A DNA stretch of 64,000 nucleotides from Valencia hispanica. Lineage: Eukaryota > Chordata > Actinopteri > Cyprinodontiformes > Valenciidae. Within the stretch, counting starts at the first letter, position 1. Each line of letters opens with the position of its first letter. The translations under genes were made by a program, and so were the position numbers. Location of the stretch: positions 28,876,318-28,940,317 of the forward strand of contig OY747716.1 in NCBI GenBank assembly GCA_963556495.2. Reading direction: 5' to 3'. Below, piece after piece: positions 1 through 11,300 of the stretch. The notes under the pieces are model-generated. The model saw nothing but the letters and a program-made list of their open reading frames with translations, had not been told where the DNA came from and did no database searches.

Positions 1-915
1 TAAGGTTTGTGTGACTGTATAAATGATATGACTCCACTGAGAAACCAGAGTCCGTTAGCGCACAAAACTTAAAAATGTTAGTGAATACACATTCACATTT
101 ACACAAGTTGTGCTACACTCAAATGTGCACACTCTTAGATAAATGGGCACTTTCCTTCAGCAAAAAAGCTCCGCAGGGAGGGTCGACAGTCCTTAAGAAA
201 ATATTCCCCAAAGCACTAATTAGAAAAACGATGTTGCTCGTTAATAGCTAGGCCCCTTCTCCTACTCCCCACCCACCTACATGCAGGCACACTACCAAAC
301 CCCACCCTCACTCCACCCCCTAAAATCTGGCAGAAGTAAAAAAAAAAAAAACACAAAAAAAATAGAAAAACAAAACAAAAAAGATTCTGGCAGCAGGAGA
401 AGAGAGAGCTTTCCACTGGCGGGCCTGGGTAAGACCTACTACCTACCGCAGTACTAGTCTGACTCCCCTTACAGCTTTGAACACCTCCCCTCTGCATCGA
501 ATCTCGATCCCGCGTCTCCTTAGTCCTGCAACACACACCAATGTACAAGGGTTCATGCAACAAACCCAAAAGGGGGAGGCACAAGATCCTGGTTGAATAG
601 TTCTGTGGAGGTTTTTCTTAAAACAATCTTTTTTGTCAGTTATTACTCTGATTTTTAAAACTTTATTTCAGAAAATGTGAAATAGTAGTTATGCTGTATT
701 TCCATTTCAGTCTTCCTTTTGTGTCTTACCCCACCCTTAGTTCACCCAAATTTTCTCTCATGATTAAAATAGGCTGAGAATCACAGCCAGAGGATGTGAA
801 TTAAATATATTATTTATTACAGTGGTAGGCAAGGCCCCATTGTGATTACTTTTTGCCTATTTGCATTTTTAGAGTAACTGGATATTAGATGGAGTGTAAA
901 ATCAAGTTACAACTG
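1..915. other. gene-free stretch, A-rich
   Basis: No exon-like or homologous coding segment was seen. Positions 337-380 hold an A-rich low-complexity run. Open frames here have no recognisable domain and are read through simple sequence. Confidence 0.5.
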
Positions 916-2240
916 TAGTTCAGTTCAGTTTATTGATATAGCGCCGATTCACAGCAGATGTCATCTCAAGGCACTTTACAATACAGTCAAACATTCCAAT
1001 CAGTTTTAAAGTTTTCTATTTAAGGAATTCCACCAGATTGCTTTGAGTCATTGACTTGAGGTTGTACCCTGTTGATGCAGACTCCAACGTCAGCAATCCC
1101 TCATACTGAGCAAACATGTAGCGACAGTGGAGAGGAAAAACTCATCTTTAACAGGAAGAAACTTCCAGCAGAACCAGGCTCAGTAGGAGCCGCCATCTTC
1201 CACGACCGTCTGGGGGTTTGAGAAGACAGAGCAGAGACTCACAAAGAACAAAAAGAACTAAGAGTACTTTCTATATTAAAGAAAGTAAAAAAGTTGATAA
1301 AAGGACACAGAGGATGTTCAGTTACTGGGATGCCCCCCATCCAGCGGGGAATTGCAGCTAAGCAGGATACCAGACCAGGTGTAGCTTTTATGGAGAGAAA
1401 AAACTGAGAAAAAAAACAAAGTTAACAGTTGAAATAACAGCAAATAATGCAACTGGAGAGCAGTAGAAGAGAAAAGTAGCAGAGTAAAAAAAGTGGTCAG
1501 TCTGTGCTCCAACAGTCTAAGCCTATGGCAGTATAACTACAGAGATAGCTCAGGATGACCTTAGCCACTCTAACTACAAGCTTTGTCAGAAAGACAAGTT
1601 TTAAGCCTGGCCTTAAAAGTAAACAGAGTGTCTGCCTCACGGACTAAAGCTGGGAGCTGGTTCCACAGGAGAGGAGCCTGATAACTAAAAGATCTGCCTC
1701 CCATTCTACTTTTAGAAATCCTAGGAACTACAAGTAAACCTGCAGTCTGAGAGCAAAGGGCTCTGTTAGGAACATATGGAACAATTAGATCTCTGATGTA
1801 TGATGGAGCTTTATTATTAAGGGCTTCATATGTAAGAAGAAGGATCTTAAATTATATTCTGGATTTAACAGGGAGCTAATGAAGGAAAGCTAAAACAGGA
1901 GAAATGTGAACTCTCTTTTTAATATTCATCAGAACTCTTGCTGCCGCATTTTGGATCAACTGAAGGCTTTTAATGGCATTTTGTGGACTACCTGATAGTA
2001 AAGAATTACAGTAGTCCAGCCTTGAGGGAACAAATGCATGGACTAGTTTCTCAGCATCACTCCTGGACAGGATGTTTCTAATTTTAGCAATATTCCGGAG
2101 GTGAAAGAAGGAAATCCTAGAAACCTGTTTAATATGGGATTTAAATGTCAAGTCTCTGTCAAAAATAACGCCGAGGTTCTTTACGTTATTACTGGGGGCC
2201 AATTTAATGGCATCCAGATGAAGTGAGCTCATTTTACTGT
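916..2240 (-). mobile_element. CR1/L2-type LINE fragment, 5'-truncated
   Basis: The minus strand encodes the C-terminal part of a LINE ORF2. About 2232-1876 reads a thumb/post-RT region with LGVIFDRDLTFKSHI, SRLDYCNSLLSG and [12 protein letters not shown], which are hallmarks of fish L2-clade reverse transcriptases. The frame then continues with stops through a SFSYQAPLLWNQLP block near 1680. The 3' end lies near 920, where TTTATTGATATAGCGCCG on the plus strand is a typical LINE 3' terminus (read in reverse). The 5' part of the element, including the catalytic RT core and endonuclease, is absent. It is a dead copy. Clade assignment is from motif recognition only. Confidence 0.8.
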
Positions 2241-2250
2241 AGCTAGCATG

Positions 2251-2760
2251 AGTGGTGGTAATGCTAGCTAAATTTTGTAAACTATATATACATAGGCCTA
2301 TAAATACCAGCTGATAATAGCAAAGGTGACTGGAGAATCATAACAATGGCAACTAATTAAGGTTAAAAGTGAAATATACATATTAATGTTAGCAACCATT
2401 AGTAGTGGTTAATGCTAGATAATTTTAACACAATAAAGATACACATAATGCCAGCTAATGGTAGCTAAAATGACTACAGTCAATGCTAACATTTCTCAGT
2501 AAAACATATACTGAAGGCTATAAATATTAGCAGATTTTAGCTATATTAAATGGTTAAATTCGTAAAAAGTGTTAATGCTAGCTCATTTTTGATTAATATG
2601 AAAGATGCATGTAAATGCTAACTAATATTACTTGGCATGGATGTTGGTTAACGCTAGCTAATTTTAGTTAAATATGAAAGATACAAATAAATGCTAGCTA
2701 ATACCAGGTATTATAAGTGGTGATTAATGCTAGATAATTTTATAGAATATCTAGATATGG
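2251..2760. repeat. degenerate ~74-bp tandem repeat (about 7 units)
   Basis: The phrase GGTTAATGCTAGCTAATTTT recurs, with changes, at about 2254, 2408, 2482 (weak), 2571, 2647 and 2720. Spacings are about 73-91 bp, or double where a unit has drifted at 2330. The best pair (2569-2642 and 2643-2716) is 74 bp apart and also shares AATATGAAAGAT and ATGCTAGCTAATA. It is AT-rich with many CTAG/GCTAGC palindromes and lies just beyond the LINE's internal end. Confidence 0.75.
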
Positions 2761-5056
2761 GGGAAACTTATAGTTAAAAGGTTTAGGCCATTAAATTAAA
2801 CCCAATTTTGTAATTTAATCCTTTGATTTTTAGAACTTTATTTCAGTCATGATTAATATGGGCAGAGAACAACAAAGAGAAGATTTTAATCAACAATTTA
2901 ATCTATTACTGTAGGCCTGCAGAACATTTGTTTTTTGATAAAACCAAGACAACATATAAACCTATTGTTGTGAGACAGAGTGGGAGGGAAAAAACAAGGG
3001 AGATAAATTACAATGGATGCTATGATCAAGAGAACAGTGTGGGGCTTGAAAAGGAGCTCTATTTCTGCATTGGCAAGCAGCATCCAGCTTAGTTCAAAGC
3101 AATTGCAAAGTCATCCTGGGTATATTGGCTGTATGAGTATCTTTCACAACACACAGTGGTCAAAATCCTGCAAATGTCATCTTTGACCAGAGCCCAGTGC
3201 AGGCTTTTATGCTCACAGTGCCATTGTTGTGAGGGTCGAGCAATCCACATGAATGAGTTTCAGTGCACAATGCTGCTGGTGTCATTGTCAGTTTGAAAGT
3301 TCCTTAACACTGGGAGTCTATCAAGCTGATATTAGCTGCTTAGGTAGTCAGGCTGTCTGCTCTGGGAGCCAGCCAGCAGTCGACTGCTTAACAGAAAAGT
3401 AGCTCACAGTTTTACAAATGTGGCTTTAAAACAGTGGGGCCTTAATAAAAGCAATGGGTGGTGCTCATTTAGTTTGCACACCTCTGTTTGTTTGTGACTT
3501 GAATCATTTACAAACTGCTACATTTGTCTTTCTTGTTAGTGAGGTAAAAGTCTTGTCGTCATCTCTGAGACACCTTACTGGCAGTGTGCATCAGTACGAA
3601 GCAGACTCTTTGCTTCATAGAGGAAGAGAAAACTCTGGTCACTCAGAAACTTTCTGTGGCGTCTCATTAAAAGGACTTTAAAAAGTATGAATGGTACAAT
3701 GGAAAATGTTTTGATAGCACAACGTCTTAAAACCCTGGGATATCTTGATATTAGTTATGAAGCTGTAGAGTACAAGGGAGAACAAAAGTTTCCCAGGCTG
3801 TCTCAAAGTGTGGTGAAAATGCAAACATGTGAGGTATAAAATGTACACCTGTAGCATAAAGACAACTGTTTTCCCATAAATCTTCATCAAGACAAACAAG
3901 GTGGCAGTTTTTATGAATCAATTTGTTTTCTCTTTGCGCTCATAGCTCTCTATCTCTTACAGCCATTTCCTCCCTCCACCATAGCCCAGCCCAACTGCCT
4001 ATTACTTAACCACACAGGCCCTTATTAAATGTATATATAGTCACGCTTCAGACCAGGAGACACTTTCTCACTCAAAAACTGAAAGGAGCGAAAGGAGAGT
4101 CATACAACAAGTTCCTCCTGTGAAGGCATGCAGCCTCAGGCACAGAAGGAAACGGAAGCCTGACCATGATCCAAAATGGCCTCAGCTTGTGTGGGCGGAT
4201 GAGTACAGTCAAATCCAACATGCCTGCGTCTTGTTTCACGGTGTGCCTTTTCGCCACTCCGCCTCTACCCCAATCAGAGTGCATGCGTCCTCTACAGGCC
4301 TCAGAAGAAGCATCTCACTTAGAGAAACATTGTTATTTGAGTGTTTGTAGCTCATTATAGGAGTGTTTTTCCTGTGGCGTGGCTCTCGCCATGTGAGGAG
4401 AAAGAGAGAGGGGAGGAGGGATTTGAGGAAGGCTTCACAAACCTGGGTTAAGAGTGTAGAAACATGGAGTGTGATTCCATATGTGTTTTTTACTGCTCTG
4501 GCTGGGATGACAGGGCTGTAAAGAACCTCTCTGGAGTAGCCTGCAGTGGGAACAAGAAGGGAGGAGGAGGGGAAGAAGAAGGGGGAGGTAAAAACTCAGT
4601 GGCTTAAGCGCTTCGGGATGAATTTAGGGAGAAGTTGGGGAAGAGAAAAAGGTTTGGTGAGGACGTCACGGTGGTGTTCAGGGGTTTGGGAGAAGTTAAG
4701 TATTGGGCAGTTTGCAAGGCCTTGGGGACTCCAAAGCTTGGGGGTCGAAGGGGTGAGGAAGGTGGGGAGGGGAGAGGAGAGGATGAGAGCATGGAGAGAC
4801 TGAATAGATTTTCCTGGCATGAATGTCTGGCTCAGGTGTGCTAAGGGGAGTGTCTGGAACAGAGAAGCAGTCAGTAGAAGATTATGGCTGTCATAGCAAT
4901 AAGGAGGTTTTGAGGGCCTGTGTCCAAGAGTACAAAAGAGAAACAGACAGAACCAACTTCAAAGAAGAAGCAAAGGTCCAGCAAGCAACTGCTAATCATT
5001 AGCTCAGCTTCAGCATTTTGAAACAGTCAAGTTCTCCCCATAGATCCCCAAAAAAA
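2761..5056. other. gene-free stretch
   Basis: No supported exon. A TATATATAG string at about 4031-4039 is TATA-box-like, and a 76-codon open frame (4120-4350) follows it. The frame has no domain, and two frames overlap there, so no gene is called. About 4540-4800 is G-rich on the plus strand. Confidence 0.4.
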
Positions 5057-6015
5057 ACAGCTAAGCCAGGGTTTCTGTCCTCCAGTGTGATGAGTTTTAC
5101 AGTTTGTCATGTCACAATCACAATCATTTATGGATTATTTGGGAATTTAACATGATAGACCAACTCAAAGTAGTCCTTAACTATAAACAAAATAAACATG
5201 ATGAATTTAAAAACTGTTTTTAGAAATAAAAACCTTAAAAGTGTGCCGAGCATTTGTATTCACCTCTCAGTAGTGAAAACTTTTAAGAAGCACTTCTTTG
5301 TGAAACTACATTTGCAAGTCTTTTCACATCTAGTCATTAACATTTTGCCTCATTTCTTGTTTGTAAAATAACTCAAGCTCAGTCTAATTGGATGGAGAGC
5401 ATCTGTGATTACCAATTTTAAAATATTGCCATTAATTCTAAATTGTGTTTTGTTCGAACTTATGACCGGGCTATTTTAATACATGAATATGCTTACTTTA
5501 AAAACTTTCTATTGTAGTTCTGACTGTGTTTAGGGTTGTTGTACTGCTGAAAGGAGAAACCCTGCTTTCCCCGTCTCTAACAGATTATCTTCCTGGAGTG
5601 TCCTGTCTTCGGTTCCCTTTATCTTCTCATCAACTCTGACCAGTTTCTCTGTGCCTGCTGAAGAAAAGCATCCCCACAGCATGAAGCTACCCCCACCATG
5701 TTTCACCGTGGATATAGTGTGTTTAGAATGATGCGAAACGTTAGTTTCTCTTCAGGGCCACCATACAAACAAAACTCTTGGTACTTTATATTTACTAATG
5801 AGGAAACTTTTGCAAGGATTCGGGTGTAATGGGTTTTATTGTGAGGTGTCATGTCAAAATACGGCTGAATACAGTTATTTAACACACGTAAAACAATTTT
5901 CACAACTTTTGGCTACGTTGTGTTGGTCCATATCACAAAATCTCTGCACAAAAAATACATTGTTTGTGGTTTCTACATGAAAAAATGTAAAATAGTTTGA
6001 TGGGGCATAAATATT
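5057..6015 (-). mobile_element. degenerate Tc1-like DNA transposon
   Basis: Both ends resemble the terminal inverted repeats of a common teleost Tc1-like family. The left end holds GTCACAATCACAATCATTTATG with a decayed GATAGACCAACTCAAAGTAG. The right end holds TTGTGTTGGTCCATATCAC. Between them the minus strand carries a transposase remnant: the plus strand reads AGCATGAAGCTACCCCCACC, the reverse of the KHGGGS-type motif, at about 5675-5705. Stops and frameshifts throughout show a dead copy. Confidence 0.75.
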
Positions 6016-6589
6016 TTTCGTAGAAACTATGGCCACAGCAAAATAAATCATGAGCTGAAAGACAAAAATCTGTAATTGTCTGCTGGCACAAGCAACAGGA
6101 TATGTCAAAACCATTCAAAAAAGATCTCTAAATTAAGTGAAACATGGTATGTGTGTGGAAAATAGGCAAAGCTGTGGCTAAAAGACAAAAGACAAACTTC
6201 AAGGAGTATGGAAAGAGAAGGAAATACTTGAGGAGACATGTTGTAGAAGTGTGCACGTGGGTGTGGGTGCATGCGTGTGTAATCTATCCTTACAATCCCT
6301 GCAGCTTGTTAGTCGTGCTCGTCAATATGGGCCTGTTTTATGGGCTCTGTTTAAAGACTGACGTGGCGTTTCATCTCAGCTATACCTTCTTCCCCCAGAC
6401 GTTTGGAAGAAGTACAAAGAAGTAAGAGGTTGTCAGGCGGAAGGAAATACTTGTGGAGCAAAAATATATGTAAAATGTTTATCTTTTCATGACGAGGAAT
6501 ATTTCTATTTGCTAAACAACAGAATGGAACATAAGGTAATGTGTTATTGGTGGAGGAGCAGACAAGAGGAGAAAAAGGTTTAGTCTCAA

Positions 6590-7625
6590 TCTTCAAATAA
6601 TTGTATTGGGGTTTTGTGAGTAAAACTAACACAAAATGGTGCACAATTGTAATGTAGCCTAAAAGGAAATGGATGTATGATTAAAATTCGGAAAAGAGTG
6701 TCTGCATAAGTATTCAGTTCCACTGTTTCTGCAATTACAGCTGGAAGTTGCCAGTTTTTCTTTGCAATGTAGTTCAAACCATGTTAACAAATGAATATAT
6801 TTTGATCTAAAGAATTGTATGGTTAGATTTGTTGTCCTGCAGAAAGGTTAACCCCACCAAATCCAAACCCAAACCCCACCTCTCATCTTTTGGAGCCACC
6901 AACAGCATCCAACGGTCTACAGTTGCCCTGTATTTAGCTTCAACCAACTTCCCATCAGACTGGCTTCCCTGTCCCCTTCTGAAGAAAAGTATCCAAATTC
7001 TTCTTCCACCTAAGCTGTGGATCTCTGCAGCTCCCCTTGAATCATTGTAGACTGAACAATGTTCAGTAAGATGTTCAAATTGAGGGATATTGTTTTACAA
7101 CCCATCCCTTCTATAAGGTTATCTGAAGCTTTTTCCCTGACATGTCTTCTTCACTAACATTCTGCAATAAACCTCTGGGACCTTCACACAACAGCTTCAT
7201 TTATGCTGAGATTTAATTACATACAGCATATGGTAAGTGGACTGAACTTTTCTAGTCATGTTGACCACTCAGAGCACTTTACACTGGAGCCACACTCACA
7301 CTCACCTACACACACATTTACACACACCGATACACAGGTAGGGAACTTTGCGTTAAGTGCCTTGCCCAGGGGTACATCGACATGTGACAGGAGGAAGCTG
7401 GAATTGAACCTACGCCCCTCCGATTGCAAGACAACTACAACTAGTTTTTAAGACAATTGGTTCCAATGGATTTAATTTAGTAGAGAAAAACACTGAACGC
7501 CATGCATCATTTTCCTTCCAGTTTACAATAACGCGCTGTTTTGAGTTGGTCTGTCATAAAATCCCAATAAAATACAATAAATGTTGAAATTGTAATGCAG
7601 CAAATGTGGAAGACATTTAAAAAAA
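6590..7625 (-). mobile_element. degenerate Tc1-like DNA transposon with an inserted repeat
   Basis: Left terminal-repeat remnants lie near 6600-6660 (TGGTGCACAATTGTAATG). Right remnants lie at 7540-7620 (AAATCCCAATAAAATACAAT). The centre keeps the reverse-strand transposase trace (a CTTCTGAAGAAAAGTATCC block near 6976) and AGCTGTGGATCTCTGCAGCT near 7012. A separate interspersed repeat sits at about 7215-7455. No intact transposase. Confidence 0.65.
7215..7455. repeat. interspersed teleost repeat (TTCTAGTC...CACTTTACAC type)
   Basis: The segment begins AAGTGGACTGAACTTTTCTA, continues through CCACTCAGAGCACTTTACAC and short CACACA runs, and ends in the phrase GCCTTGCCCAGGGGTACATC. This arrangement is a familiar dispersed repeat of fish genomes. 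It interrupts the Tc1-like element around it. Its class is not certain. Confidence 0.55.
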
Positions 7626-7629
7626 TTAT

Positions 7630-9740
7630 TTTCCCAATACTGGGGTTAGTTGTGCAGACATTTAGAATGATGAAGTACAGTTTTGATAGGCTTGCATGGC
7701 CTATTGCAGTAAGTCGCCCCTTTATTCTCTGTATGCACTCTAACTCTATAAGTCTCTTGTCCTGGTATGATTTTAGCTTTTATGAATGCACAAGGCTCCA
7801 GTTGTGTATGTTTGAGATAAATGTCATTATCAGAGGGAGTGCATGAGGCCAAACGTGCAAAGTATCACACCCCTGAACCTAGCCACAGTTCTTTGCACAT
7901 CTGCAGCTCAGCATAAACAGGCTCTTACCCTTACCCTAAATGTTTATGCTCACTGGGGTTTCAGTACACGTCTAGCACTAACATGGACATGGATGAGCAT
8001 GCTGCTCATGTTCCTACTCTTAATTTAAAGATTTCTTTTACTCAGAACTTAGAAGGTAAGATGTTAAAGGGTAAGTATTTCTTTTAGCATGCTGTGCAAT
8101 AGATTGTGTGGGGATGATCATAGGATGTGAAGGAGAAGAAAGTAAAGGAGTTAAGACACGCCACATCACACCACATTGTACTCAACACACCGTTTGCGTG
8201 TGACCACTCACTTGCCCCCGACCCCCTTTCCCTCCCTCTTAACCCCCCCTCCACCCCCCACCAGGCATGCCAGCACGTCCCGGTCCGGAGAGCCAGGCTT
8301 TCTGGGGGGATCAGAAACAGATGTGCCTCCTGCCCTCTTCTCTTAACTTGATCACACACACACACACACACGTTGGCAAGCGTTCAGAACCGGCACCAGG
8401 ACTGAGTGAGGGCGATGGGCCAGCGTGACCCTGAGCTTGGCCCCAGCCTGCAGCGCCTCAGACAGGAAAGAGACGCAATTGGCTTCAGCTGTGACCCTCC
8501 GCCCCTCCCTCTCCACTGCATGTGCCCCCCCACTCATTAAGACAAACTGTTATTAAAGGCAAAGCAGCTTTCACTGCCACTAAAGCCAACACCCTGAAGC
8601 ACGGAGCCATGGATGGTGGGGCAAGGGTGGAGAGATGAAGGGGAAGGTAAAAGAAGTAGAATCAAAAAGAACCACCAGGGGAACAAATTATTCTTTTTTC
8701 TAAAGAAACATCAAGGTGAAGGGGAACGTTACGAGGGAAAAAGGCGGCAGTGTAAGAAAATCCACACTTAGACCATAGGGGAAAGTCAGGAATATCACTT
8801 GCAGCTGTTGCATGCATGTTCCCAGAATGCACTGCAGCTTGGAATGGTTTTTTCTAATAAGAAAGGGTGGTGTCATGGTTACATTCGTATCAAAACATCC
8901 AGACCAACAGCTTCGAATGCGAGGAAAGGGCTCGGGGCAGAGAAAGAAAGGCAGATGAAGTCATAAGATAATAATGACAATTAAACTGCTGTAATTATAA
9001 ACAGCAGTGAGATGCATCTGTCTTATAGACAGAAGACGAAGTGAACAAACATTTGCTTCTTTCCCCCCAAAAAAATGCTTGCCTGTCAGTTTTTTTCTTG
9101 TTATCCTGCAGAACATTATGTGTAGTTCAAACTCAGAGGAAACAGTGTTTTTTTTTTTTGGGTCTGTCAGACTGCATGTTCCACGTTCGAGCGTCTTCAG
9201 AAACCACTGACCGAATTAGCATATTCCATGTTTGGTCTCCTACAACTGCCAGAACCCCCAAACTTAAGAAAGGAAAACCATACAGATGTGTGTAAGAATG
9301 GGTGAATGTGTGTTAGCGAGAGTGGCAGGGCATGCTGGGGTGGATTAATACAACCGCACAGAGGGGGGTGGTGGAGGGGGTGGCTCTCCATTCATAGCTG
9401 ACTGATGTGCGTCCCAAATTGATTTATGAAAACGGCCCTTAATCAATTATGTGTGGAGAAAGAGGGAGAGAAAGACAGAAGAAAAGACAGAGGGATTTTA
9501 TTTCTATAGGGGTTAGAGTGGGAAATAATAAAGGATGGAAAGGATTAAGCAAGCAGAGGGGAATGATGCTAGCCTAGAAATCTGGACAAACCATAGCAGT
9601 AACAAAAATTATAGGATGGCTTGCCAGGCTAGAATGATGCAGAGGAATGTGTCTAGTGGATATCAGTGTGTGTCATAGCTGTCCAGAATGGTAGATGTCA
9701 TGGCATCCCTTGAAAAAAGGCCTTAAGTATCTGTATCCTG
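7630..9740. other. gene-free stretch with a short (CA)n
   Basis: No supported exon. A (CA)9-10 run lies at 8353-8371, and a C-rich stretch at 8215-8265. Homeodomain-like sites TGATTTATGA and TAATCAATTATG lie at about 9420-9452 in otherwise unique-looking sequence. No known repeat was recognised in 8570-9740. Confidence 0.4.
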
Positions 9741-9744
9741 TTTT

Positions 9745-11300
9745 ACATTGGTTTTACATCACAACCACAACTTTAAATGTATTTCATTAGGATTTTATGT
9801 GGTAGACCAACACAGAAAATCTTGTACTGGTGGAGATAAAGGAGAAAGTTTCAAATCACCTTAAAAGATGGGACATGATTTGGTTGTCTGCCCCCTTTTG
9901 ATCTGATACCCCTAGGAAAAATCTAGTGCAAGCAAATGCCTTCAAAATTCACCTGATTGGTAAGTAAGTAAACAGAGTCCAACTGTGCGTGATTAAATCT
10001 CAGTATAAATGCAGCTGTTCTGTAATGGCCTCAGAGGTTTGTTCGGGAGTATAGGAGGAGCTTCAAAGATCAGTTGCTCAGGTGGGAAGATGATATTCAA
10101 ATTCAAATTCAAAATTCAAATTCAAAATTACTTTATTAATCCCAAAGGGAAATTAAATGTTGTTGTAACTCATTATGCAAGTTCCTTCAAAGATTTGTTG
10201 TAGATGCTGATGGCTGTGGGTAGGGATGATCTCCTGTAGCGCTCTGCAGATCTGAAGAAGCCTCTGACTGAAGACGCTCTGTAGTTGTCTGATGTAGAGG
10301 ATGCTCTGGATCTATGGCGTCTTCTTTTCAACCACTTCAGGGTTTTGTGGTTGTAGTTGAGGTATTATTTGAGCTTTTGTGATGTTAATCAGCTGCTGCC
10401 AGTTGTAAACCACCTTGTTGCCATGGTTATGCATCATAACAAATGTCCAAAAATAAAAAGTATCAGCAAAAATCCTTCCAGCTGCACAGCATTCAAAACC
10501 AGAGAGAATAGTTGTCCACAAAAAACAATGTTTCTACCAGAAATGGAAGAATTAAAGTTTAAAAAAAGAAAAAAAATATAAACCAAAGTAACAGAGCTAC
10601 TCCAACATGCTGCCACCTTGAGCGGCGCAATTCCGGAATATGAAGAATGGCAAGACGAAAACCACAGAAAATCATGTTTAAAGTATGCTACAAGTCATGT
10701 GAAGGCGTTCTGGTCAGATAAAATTTAGGTTAATATTTTGTCGGCTACCTACAAACCTCAGTTTCACAGAAAATTAAAATCACACTTCACCCTGAACACA
10801 CCATCGCGATCTTATCCACAGCGAAACATGGCGGTAGCGGCATCATAATGGGGATGCTTTTTTCTTCAGCAGCAAGAAGGGAGTTGATCAGAGTTGATGG
10901 GAAGATGAATGGAGCTAAATACAGGGCAATACTGGAAGAAAACCTGTTAGAGGCCGCAAAAGACTTGAGTCTGGGGTGGAGGTTCACCTTTCAGCAGGAC
11001 CGGAGCGCAACAACAAACAAACAGCTACTACAGCTAGAGTGGAACAGCTTAAATCAAAGTTTATTCAAGTTTTAAAAAGGCTGAGTTAGGAATCTGTGGG
11101 AAGAAGTTAAAGTTTCTCTCTAGATGTACAAAGAGACAAACCCCCAATGAGTTATCTAATCTCTTATTTAATCTATGCAAAGTACAAAGGCTGATGAATT
11201 TATTTGGCCAATTTTTACACATCTGTAACAGGAATCGGATTTCAAAAAAACAATGCATATCAGAAGTAGAAAAAAAATTTGCTCAGACATTTGATGCCGC
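9745..11300 (+). mobile_element. Tc1-like transposon, interrupted by a LINE
   Basis: The left end (9745-9830) has TTTATGTGGTAGACCAACAC. The plus strand at 10785-11020 encodes a broken transposase with STAKHGGSGII, RVDGKMNGAKYRAILEENLL and a FTFQQDRSA segment, the second catalytic-Asp region of Tc1 transposases. The reading frame is broken and the element is interrupted at about 10090-10636 by a minus-strand LINE 3' end. The sequence before the break (GCTCAGGTGGGAAGATGA) and after it (GAATGGCAAGACGAAAACC) match neighbouring parts of the Tc1 family, with some host sequence missing. Dead copy. Confidence 0.75.
10090..10636 (-). mobile_element. LINE 3' end with (TTTGAA)n-like tail, nested in Tc1
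   Basis: Read on the minus strand the segment ends TCCCTTTGGGATTAATAAAG followed by a TTTGAATTTGAATT simple tail (plus-strand positions about 10096-10135). That is the 3' architecture of a fish non-LTR retrotransposon. Its 5' part (10280-10630) has no intact coding frame. Its position inside a Tc1-like element gives the relative age: Tc1 first, LINE later. Confidence 0.6.

Noticed and set aside
2251..2760. CRISPR array
   Set aside because: Units are contiguous and diverged with no spacers, and the DNA is a vertebrate genome.
4031..4350. Small gene with TATA box
   Set aside because: Two overlapping short frames without domain; the TATA string alone is weak evidence.
10096..10135. Telomere-like repeat
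   Set aside because: The ATTCAA-type units are the simple tail of a LINE, not TTAGGG.
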